Part shown: piece by piece, positions 55,121-64,000 of the stretch
Layout of the letters: every line of letters starts with the position of its first letter
Numbering within the stretch: position 1 is the stretch's first letter
NCBI GenBank assembly: GCA_018350325.1
Contig: JAEVLN010000018.1
Location: 1,306,185 to 1,370,184, forward strand
Length of the DNA: 64,000 bases
Origin: Globodera rostochiensis
Lineage: Eukaryota > Nematoda > Chromadorea > Rhabditida > Heteroderidae
Reading direction: 5' to 3'
Notes under the pieces: generated by a model
What the model was told of the DNA's origin: nothing
Database searches by the model: none
What the model saw: only the letters and a program-made list of their open reading frames with translations
Translations under genes and position numbers: made by a program

Positions 55121-58100
55121 AACGTTATTTTGCTTTCTTTTCTCCCTATTTTCTCTGCTCTCACCATGTATCTTTCTCATACTTCGATTGGTATTGGACA
55201 CTGACCTTTCTCCGGACAACCACACCCATTCATCCATTCACTTTTACAGCGCGAATAGTTGGCGTCTCAAAAGAACCCAAAAATTGGGGTCGGCATGCCG
55301 TAATGCTCTATTATTTAGCTAACTATAATTATATTTTCGAAATTTTTTGGCTTTTTTTTTTAATTTTTGGAAACCAATCGGTTTATTAGTCAGGCTTGAA
55401 TGAAGACCGAAACCGTTCTCCGGGTGTCGAAAAATCGGTGTAACCGGACCCGTTGGGCCGGTCTTAACCGGTCTTGTGCAGTCATTATAGCTCCGCAAAA
55501 AATGCATCAAAACTTTCTTTTGAAAATTCCTTTTTAAATTACTTAACTGTCGGAAAGTTTGTTGTCCAATTAAGATTATTCTTTTCCATTTCATTTCTTT
55601 TTAACGTCATTTTAGATAGATAAATAATTCAATTTTAAAATGGAAAAAATATGATTGAAGCATTGAAAAGGGTTGAAAACAATGTAATAAGATTTATCTT
55701 TGTCGACTTCGCGCATCCCTTTTCTCTGCTCTCACCATGTTTAGTTCTCATCCCTCGATTGCCCGGCCGGAGCACTCACCTTTTCCGCCTAAACAGACCC
55801 ATTCATCATTCATTCATTCATTCATTTTACATCAAATATAAAGTTGGAATCCATTCCAAAATGATCCAAAAAGGTACACGATCCGAAATCGGTTTTACCG
55901 TTTCTTCGTTAGGCCATCTAAAATTACACGAATTTATTGACTTATACTTATTGACAACTTTGCTAAAAAAAAGCAGTAATTTTTATGTAATTTTTTTTTG
56001 GTTTTCTGTTTTTCAGAATAATTGTTTTTTTAGTTCTCTCAAATCGACAATTTATTCAAATTCGATATAGGAGTGGTTCAGATCCGAATAATAAACTACC
56101 AATTAGGCATTAACCCATGGGGGGGGGGGGAGGGACCCTGATAGTATGTTATTTGATGCTCATTTCCAACAACTTTTAAAAATTTTAACGAAAAATTAAT
56201 TAAAGCATTTTGAAATTTATTTGCAAATTTCAACATAAACAAATTTAAAATAGCGTTTAATGCTAAGAAAATCGGTAGTGAAAAGATTTGAATATTTACG
56301 TAATGTAAACTTTAAATAAATAGTAGTTTTATGAATGAAATTATGTTTTAAATTTGTTGAGCATTAAAATCCAAATATATGCAGACACATGAGAATTTTA
56401 TAATAGAATACAGCTAAAAATTCTAATTATCTTAAAAATCATTATAAATATCATAAATGGACGTGTGAAAAAATAAGCAAATTAATATTTTAGATAATAG
56501 CCAGCAACATTATAAAAGATCGTCAGTACAAAGATTTGAATATTAAAATAATGTGAAAAATAATCAAAATAATAGCAATTTCTTGCAAAACATAAAAACA
56601 AATATATAAATAAATTCCCATTTGTTTTGTTCATCGCACTGAAGAAAAAATAAATAAATAAGAATAGTATTGAACACGACTTTACTAAACTTCAAAAACA
56701 ATGTATGTGAAGAGCTCGAATCATTGAACAATTTAAAAACTAAAGTTTATATGAAAATCATTATGATATAACAGCATGCAAAATTAAAAAATCAAAATTA
56801 CAATTTGAATATAAATTATTGCAAAAATAAAAAGATAATTTTCTTGCAAAATACAAAAATCAAAAACCTTTATGAATAAATCCTCATTCACTACTGTTTA
56901 TTTCTCTTGGCACAGAGCCTTAAAGGAATATAAAAAAATAAATAAGAATAGGTATGTATTACGAATTTCATAAAAAATGTATGTAGGGCAAGAAGCAGAA
57001 AATTGTTGACCTCATTTCTTTCGTTTATTTATTCAACTTTGTTAGTTTATGATAAATACTAAATATATATATTACCTTACCTATGAAACTCTTTAAATAA
57101 AAAAAACATTAATTAAAATTCATTATAGAGTTATATTTTAGTTATAAGCGGTTTAACATAAAATTATTAAATGTTAGTAATGATAAAATTATGATTTATC
57201 TTACTTTATAAGATCCGGACAACTGTTTGTCTAGCAAATTAAAATAACATGAGAGATTTCTGCAAAAGTCTTGAGGCAGGTTTAAACGTATTTTAATCAA
57301 AATCCAATCAGATCCGCATATTTAAGTCATAAACTGCTATATTTCTGTTAATCTGTAAATCGCAATATAAAATAATCTTGAAAGGTGCGCTTCCTTTGCC
57401 ACCTTTCTAACACAAGTAAACAAATCTATTAATAATAAAAAAAATTTAATTTGACACGGGACTCGTTGAGCACCCATCCTTACCAGCAATTTTTTTAACC
57501 TTTGCCTGTATCGTTAACAAAGCAGAACAGATAAAATGTAGCTATTTATTCAGTAAACTCAAACGGTAACGATGCAAAAAAAATTACGCTGAAAACAAAG
57601 AGCAACAGATGATGTAATGTAACAATTAAATTTAAATTTTTTTTAATTAATAAAAAATTTTAGAAACACAAACGCAATTAATCTATTGTTATTTTTATAA
57701 TATGATAATTTAACATTAACATTAATTATTGACACAACCGAACTCATCAATAAACAAAACCAATTTGATGATAAATTAAAATTTAAAATAAATATTTGCG
57801 AAAGCCGCAAGAAACGATACAATTGTTAAAAATAAATTCAAAATTAAAATAAGGCACAGAATAATAAATTGTAGAACAAGTATGAATAACAATATGAATC
57901 GAAATAAAAATAGATAAGTTATAAAATAAATTTTATTTGTACTCAAAAAAATTAATGAATAATAAAATCAAAAAGATATTTTCAAAAAATAAAACTAAAA
58001 TTTATTTAGGAAATAAATAAAAACAATAAATACTCTCCTATATCACATATTGTAAACACAATATGCTTGACTATTAGCAATTGAAACTTGCAATAAGAAA

Positions 58101-58150
58101 ATAATTAGTAAAAACATTATAAGTTTTAAAGTTAAACCTTTTTGATTAAA
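55121..58150. other. AT-rich stretch
   Basis: It contains TTTTCTCTGCTCTCACCATG blocks (55160 and 55710) related in inverse to 53280-53350, a run of 12 G at 56119-56130 and a tetranucleotide (ATTC)n run near 55805. No supported gene. Confidence 0.5.
57945..58150. repeat. 200-bp direct repeat, copy 1
   Basis: Matches 58812-59030, including ACTCTCCTATATCACATATT and TTGACTATTAGCAATTGAAA. Confidence 0.85.
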
Positions 58151-58811
58151 GCTGATTGTTGGTTCAAAGCGAACCATGATATAGAAGAGTTGATACTTTC
58201 ACCAACGAGTCACATTAATAACTTATTATAATAGATTCTGCTTTGCCTGTTGTTTTTTTTGATCGGACGCATCACACACACTACCGCAATGACATGTTTT
58301 TTGCAATCTATAATGCCCTTTTTCACGTAGGAATTCTGCTACTCCAATTCATTTGTAGTTTTTTGGAATAAGGATATAAAATTGAAGGCCATTTTCGGTT
58401 TAAAAATAAAGCTAGGCAGGTACCCTTAATTTCTGCAAAGGGAATGGTACAAAAATCATTCCTTCAGCGCCCCCTCTGTGACCTTTTTTAAAATTTTGAG
58501 GTATAGGCACAAAACCGAAAACAAAATAGATTTTAAAAGTAGCAATTCATAATTTTTCTCCATAAAGCACATCTAAAATGTATGAGTTTGAAAAAAACAT
58601 AATTTTCTTCTTTTATAATTTAATTAATAAAGGCAAATAGTTATAATATTGCTATAACCATTAACTATATAATTACAAATCATAACCAAATAATTATTTA
58701 AACATTATAATGATAACGAAGAAATTTTTAAAAACAATAATTTACTAACCTAAAAATTGCTAGCCATGCCAAAAGTTGCGGCTATTTTAACTTATTTTGA
58801 ACCGCCATTTG

Positions 58812-59030
58812 TATTAATTAATGAATAATAAAACAAAAAAGATATTTTGAAAAAATAAGACTGAAATTTATTTAGGAAATAATTATAAAAACAATAAATA
58901 CTCTCCTATATCACATATTGTAAGCACCATATGCTTGACTATTAGCAATTGAAACTTGCAAGAAAAAAATAATTAGTAAAAACATTATAAATTTTAAAGT
59001 TAGGTAAACGTTTTCGATTAAAACTGATAA
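58812..59030. repeat. 200-bp direct repeat, copy 2
   Basis: Partner of 57945-58150 with small indels. Confidence 0.85.
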
Positions 59031-59147
59031 ACAGCATTATTTGGATTAATTAAAATTATTACATATTCTAATCTTAATCTATAGAACAAATGGTTTAAAA
59101 TTAATATATATTAAATACTTGTGCTAATATATAAAACACTTTCTCAG

Positions 59148-59304
59148 AAGAGGAAGAAGCATTTTATGGAGATGCTGATGCAAGGCAACATGAAAAAAAA
59201 TTGTTTTATGAAGCCCAAAAAAGGCGCGCCAAAAGCAGCCGGATTGTTGGCGAAGTGCTAAAAGCGCCAGTCCAACTTCCGTCTTTGCGGTCTCTTTTCC
59301 TAAC
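59148..59304 (+). CDS. Candidate internal exon
   Basis: Acceptor tttctcag, donor CTAAC/gtgagc; the open frame reads EEEAFYGDADARQHEKKLFY then EAQKRRAKSSRIVGEVLKAP and onward. Charged and helical-looking. Family not recognised. A minus-strand frame of 75 codons also spans it. Confidence 0.35.
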
Positions 59305-59536
59305 GTGAGCTTAAAGAATAAGCCAATCATTAAATGAAATAAATTTAGCACTTCTCGTGAAGAAATAAGTGATGATTAATGAATCATTCCGGAACATACA
59401 AGAATTTTTTTCTGATTTTGCTTTTGATTCCCTCCGGAAAATACAAGAATTATTCTATTTATAAAATTTATTAGAACGATTTCGACAAGATAATTAAATG
59501 AAACTAAAAAGGTTCAACGTCAAGTTAAGAAAAATT

Positions 59537-59640
59537 TGTTTTAGAAAAAAATTAGTTTTTAAAACAAATCAACGATAAATATTAAAAATAAATAATTTAG
59601 GTTTAAGAAAGTTAATAAAAAAATTAAAATCTCATATTTA
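59537..59640. repeat. 95-bp direct repeat, copy 1
   Basis: Shares ACAAATCAACGATAAATATT and flanks with 59925-60020. Confidence 0.8.
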
Positions 59641-59924
59641 TTATATAAAATTCAAAATGAGAGGAAAAATTATGTTACAAACAATTTCGATTCAAAAGTA
59701 AGTGAATGTTGAAGGTACAACAAAACATAAATTATTCAATTAAATTATTTGAATTGTATTCTTGAAATTAAATGTATAACAATTTGTATTTAATTATAAA
59801 TTTTAAAATCATTTTCATTTAAAGCGATTCTTTAAATTGCTTTATGCGAAGACGGACATTGTGGCAATTTAACATGAGGCAAACCCTTGTTATAATTTGA
59901 ACTTTTTTCATCGTCCGAAATATC

Positions 59925-60020
59925 AATTAAACGAAAAAAATTAGTTTTTAAGACAAATCAACGATAAATATTAAAAACAAATAATTTAAGTTTAAGAAAT
60001 TTAATAAAAAAAAATCCCAT
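59925..60020. repeat. 95-bp direct repeat, copy 2
   Basis: Partner of 59537-59640. Confidence 0.8.
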
Positions 60021-60224
60021 ATTTAAAATTTGTACAAAATTATAATAGGTAGTACTACTATGAATTAAGACTGATTATGTGCAATATTCTAATATAGGTC
60101 AACGGGTCTCCCAAAATCTAAAACACATCAAAATAAGAGGAAAAGCTATTTGTTGTCCTCATTGTGAAGTTCTTCTCTCTTCACTATATCAGTATCAACA
60201 AATTTTCTCCAACAGTCAAAAAAC

Positions 60225-60320
60225 CGATGAATATCCGTGGATGTAAGAGTCATATCCGTTATCCGTCCTTATCCGGATATATCCGTGAATATCCGGATGC
60301 TTGTGCTCACGCTTATAGGT
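60225..60320. mobile_element. Fragment of the MITE at 47.8 kb
   Basis: It shares repeated ATCCGTTATCCGTCC and TCCGGATATATCCG blocks and a GTGCTCACGC end with 47890-47971. The left half is missing or too diverged to see. Confidence 0.5.
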
Positions 60321-61941
60321 ATATACATTGCTTCATTTGAATTAATTTCTGTAAAAGACATAATACATTTATACTCTTATTATTTGAAGTTCGCTTTTTC
60401 TGTTTATTAATATTTTATAAATTATAAATATTTTAAATGATTTGTAGTTTTTTATATTTTGATACTCAGTTCAAGCTTGTTATTAATTTATTAGTTATAT
60501 CCAAAATATTATTTTATTCTTGTGCTGATTTTGATAAAATTACCTCGCAATTTATTTATTTTATTATATTTAAATGCCACATCACGTTGGTTAAATTTTA
60601 CTTTATACATATAAATAGATTTTTTCATTTAGAGCAGAAAAAATTTCGACGGTATTCCATATTATGACAATAAACTTATTTTTAGATAATATTTTAAGTG
60701 CGAACGTAATTATGTGATCGTTTAACTTAAACCTCAGAGGTAAATTTTTGCATCAATCGATCACATTTAAGAATTAATGAAGTTAAAATTGATTCTACTA
60801 GGTTTAACTTCAGAAGAGTTGGGGCATTGACTAAACATATCCAAAAAATTTTTTAAATATTAATTACTTTCAATAAATGTAAAATAGTTTTTTAACGTAT
60901 CATTTATGTCTTCATGTAGTAGTTCTTTATGGCATGGCATTGGACATATTTCCAAAACAATTGAACATGTTCTAAAGAACCAAGTTGTTCAAAAATAAGA
61001 CCTGTACTAAATATAAAATTTGCGTATTTCAGTATAATCATTACCCTGGCTGTAGTTTTATTTTAAAATAGGAAGCTTTCAATTTATTTAATATGAATAA
61101 AAGTTAGGCGCATCGTCCTCTCAAAATACAACTTTAAAAATCAAATGTACAATCAAAAATAGGACCTTTACTAAATAAAACTTGCTACATTTTTCATACA
61201 TTCTTCTTAGAAAGTAAATTTTAAAATTTTATTATTGCGATATTAAATTTAAAAGCCTTTTGTTTTTATTTTGATTACTATTAAAATTAACTTTTTTTAT
61301 AAGAATTTGTATTTATGCATTACATTCTTCTTCTTTTTATGTTTTAAATTCCCTGATTTTTTTGGGTTTTTATTACTTTTTTAATTGTTAACATATTTTG
61401 TTTTTATTTTTAATTTCGAAGTTTTGTTAATGCCTTTTTCAGATGATCATGCCTAATTTTATGCTATCAATTTACTTCTTGGTAATAATTATGTAATTTT
61501 TGCTTGTCAGGGTTATTTAATTTTTATCAATGTTTTTCGCATCTTGGGGCGCCTCTTCTTTGCCGGAATTTGGTGTTGCTGTTGGTGTAGCTTGGCAAAA
61601 ACTTTGTACCCATTTAAGGCTTTTGGTATTACAAATATTATTGCATAAAAATTCACTAAAAATTATTCGGTTGGCAATCTACCAAAATAATAATTAGATT
61701 TTATCATTTATCGATAATTCAGCATTTTCAGCATTATACTGAATTGTATGAAATAAATAGTACATTTAAAATCAATTATAATTTTATGCCAGCAATTTAC
61801 TTTGATGATTGTATTTTGTTGAATTTAAAAAAGATATGGATTTATATTAAACTCTGTTTTTTTATTCAAACAATTGCTTTACTCAAATTAATTGTGCAAT
61901 AACTTTCCCAGATAACTTTATTTTGCCAAATTTATTTTTAG

Positions 61942-62063
61942 TTAAGAGACTAGCCGTTGCCATGTCCGCCGAACAAGTACATTTTGGTGAAGAAAAAGAA
62001 TTGAAGCTCCTGCTTGTGTGCTTTACCGCGGTGGCTGAGCATTCCGTGTCTGTCTGTTCTTGA
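61942..62063 (+). CDS. Candidate terminal exon
   Basis: Acceptor tttttag, then an open frame KRLAVAMSAEQVHFGEEKEL ... KLLLVCFTAVAEHSVSVCS ending in TGA. An internal ATG sits in a good context (GTTGCCATGTCC). Not recognised. Confidence 0.3.
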
Positions 62064-62869
62064 AAGTGTCTCTGCCGCATAGATCGCAGGTCTTATCCAT
62101 TTGGCTATGATTCATTTTATAATGTTGTACAAATTTCAAATTAACATTTTTTTAGTGGAACTCTTTAAATCCTCCCAAAATGGGATCCAGCTTGAATACG
62201 TGCCATGAATTGAGTCAATTTTTCATAAGGCATCGTTATTTTTACTCTATTATGATTGATACAATTGAGATTTATTGCTATAAATTATATCCTTCACATA
62301 TAATTGTTGATTTATTTTCATTAATTTTGTTTTCGTCTTATGATTGATTTGTTTCGTCCCTATCATTATCAATACTTTCCTTATCTCTTTTTATTATTTT
62401 TTTAAAATTTGTATTTAAAAGGTTGTTTTTAAGCCTCAGAACATATAAGCATACAATGTAAAAACATTAAAATTGTTTTATTTTTAGAATATATCCAAGT
62501 GGTAATATAATTTATTGTTATTTTTATTAACAATCACTTTAATTTTATAAATTTCACATCTTTGGTTTTATAGTTAAACAAATGCCAATTTATTATATTT
62601 AATATTAAAGTTAAGTTAAATACTTTATAATTTACTTTAAAGCTAAAAGTTTCAACCAATTTTGTAATGGATTTGTTTTCTGTAGTTGTTTTGTCCGCAT
62701 AATTTTTTAGAACTATATAAATATTTTTTAATTTTTAAGCATTGAAATGAATATCATAAATTTTTAATTTACGATTTATCATTGTATTAGGTAATTAATT
62801 ATTATCATTTTATAGTTTATTAATTTATGTTTCAATTTATTTAAGTTATTTAAATTGATTGATGTTCCT

Positions 62870-63400
62870 GGGATCGGCGGCGAGAAATTTTTTAATTAGA
62901 ATATCCGGCGGTGCCGAAAAGCGCCGCCGTAAAATATTTAGAAAAAAGTCCAAAAATTCTCAAAACAATATACTGGTTTTTTGCTATTGAAAAATTTACA
63001 CTTCATATAGTATTCTTTTTAATTGATTTTCATAAAAAATTTTTTGCAAAATGGGATTTAGGTATGCCTTCGGAAATGATGCTTTTTTTGTAAAGTTTTC
63101 AAAAAAATTTATACTAAATTGAATATATTCATCGCTTCATTGAAATAAAATTTCCATTTTCCGGGGTAAGAGACATTCTTAAAGACAGAAAAACAACAAA
63201 ATTAGGATTGTTTGCAAAATAAAAAAACCTGTGGGCAGAGAAAGAGACAAATGATGAGGGAGGGGATGAGAGCAGCGAATAGGGAAAAGAGAAAGAAAAA
63301 TAAAGCTGAGGGCAGAGAAAGAGAGAAAAGATTAATATTAACTATTGAAATATGCATAAATTGTTTACAAAAGATACCAAATTTCAAGAACAAATCCCCA
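62870..63400. repeat. Second copy of the 52.8-kb repeat
   Basis: Same order of blocks as 52768-53470 without the extra insert. Confidence 0.75.
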
Positions 63401-63736
63401 AAATTATGATTAGCAGAAACCTATGCCGTGATAAAATACAAAAATTCGATCAGAATTGGTGAATAGGCGAATGTTAAATATTGAACAGCCAGCCTTTATT
63501 TAATTTATTTTGCTAATAATAAAGCACTTTTTTCATTCTTATCTGTTGACTTGATTTTTTTAATAGTTTCACAGATTTTCTAATTTTTTTTTAATTAATT
63601 TTTTTATTAGTTCGCTTTTCCATTTTTTTGGTAGTTTGTTTTAGCGTTTGTCTTTTTTTTTTTTTAATTATATAGAATCTAAAAAGTTATCAAATTATTA
63701 ATCTAACTATTTTAATCTAAATTAGAATTGTTTATT

Positions 63737-63897
63737 TTAAAATTTTACAATCTTTTTGTTGAAATATAGGCGCTGCACGTCGAAGTTGTTCGTCCTGCAG
63801 AATGGACACAGCCTTAACTTTTTAGCATAAACTGTCTTGCACAAGCTTCACAGAACATATGTCCGCAGGGTTTCAACGCGTACATAAAGGGTAAAAT
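63737..63897 (-). pseudogene. RING-finger-type terminal exon with a frameshift
   Basis: On the minus strand, after acceptor aatttag, the frame reads ILPFMYALKPCGHMFCEACA then RQFMLKS and a stop. One frame over it continues KKLRLCPFCRTNNFDVQRLY then FNKKIVKF and a stop at 63737. C-x-H-x2-C-x2-C ... C-x2-C are ligands of a RING-HC finger. A single-base shift near 63815 separates the halves: a mutation or a read error. Upstream exons are outside or unseen. Confidence 0.45.
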
Positions 63898-64000
63898 CTA
63901 AATTAAATCGTTTATTTTTCATAACTAATAGATTATTGGTTTTTATAAATGCTTATAAATTAAAATATATTTGACTTCAAAATTTTTTGATTTTATTAAG

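Larger units (their letters stand above)
60321..63736. other. AT-rich stretch
   Basis: Apart from the candidate exon at 61942-62063 and the repeat at 62870-63400, a minus-strand open fragment near 61525-61605 (QATPTATPNSGKEEAPQDAK) ends in a stop. No supported gene. Confidence 0.4.

Noticed and set aside
54885..55322. 145-codon plus frame rich in Phe, Leu and Ser
   Set aside because: Product of the pyrimidine-rich minisatellite; three overlapping frames are open for the same reason.
1..64000. tRNA, rRNA, CRISPR or bacterial-type operon features
   Set aside because: I saw no B-box-containing cloverleaf, rRNA core motif, spaced identical repeats with unique spacers or ribosome-binding sites. 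The tandem arrays in the inner element have diverged units, unlike CRISPR.

Overview
The window looks like a piece of an AT-rich invertebrate genome, most likely a nematode. The evidence is short exon-like islands bounded by T-rich/AG acceptors and GT donors, an interstitial TTAGGC-type motif near 15.4 kb, and BEL/Pao and Ty3/gypsy elements. No species can be named from the sequence alone, and the nematode call is an inference.

Layout. (1) 1-26,370 is AT-rich DNA made mostly of mutually similar, partly inverted duplicated segments. It carries isolated exon-like islands; the most recognisable is a two-exon fragment resembling the end of an M41 (FtsH/YME1-type) peptidase domain, with one open copy on the minus strand near 11.8-12.05 kb and several damaged copies. 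(2) 26,371-41,493 is a young nested retrotransposon. A Ty3/gypsy element on the minus strand (256-bp LTRs identical by eye, CATG target duplication, gag and pol) is interrupted inside pol by a plus-strand BEL/Pao-type element (459/460-bp LTRs, 4-5 bp target duplication). (3) 41,494-64,000 is again AT-rich, with a Tc1/mariner-type miniature element, two other inverted-terminal-repeat elements, a second copy of a 1.2-kb segment of region 1 in opposite orientation, a minisatellite, GC-rich hairpin repeats and exon-like islands, including part of a RING finger at the right end.

The gypsy element was complete before the second insertion: protease, reverse transcriptase, RNase H and integrase lie in 35,223-39,309, and about 430 further codons lie left of the inserted element (27,061-28,356). 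That tail contains motifs resembling an SGNH/GDSL-type fold and ends in an Arg/Gly-rich segment.

The inserted BEL/Pao-type element is the most unusual object here. Its single 1,493-codon frame encodes a DUF1759-like gag region, Cys/His knuckles and an aspartyl-protease-like domain, but I see no reverse transcriptase, RNase H or integrase. It should therefore depend on another element, yet its LTRs are almost identical, implying recent movement. Its 1.5-kb leader holds ordered arrays of inverted repeats: five hairpins with unrelated stems but one conserved loop (core CTACGT), then about eighteen 5-7 bp hairpins with a boxB-sized pentaloop (consensus AMCRA). Stem sequences vary while pairing is kept, which points to selection on RNA structure. 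I propose a repeated RNA recognition/packaging region. This is inference and is the best candidate for an undescribed system.

Outside the retrotransposons no complete host gene can be assembled with confidence. Exon-like islands are listed individually at low confidence.
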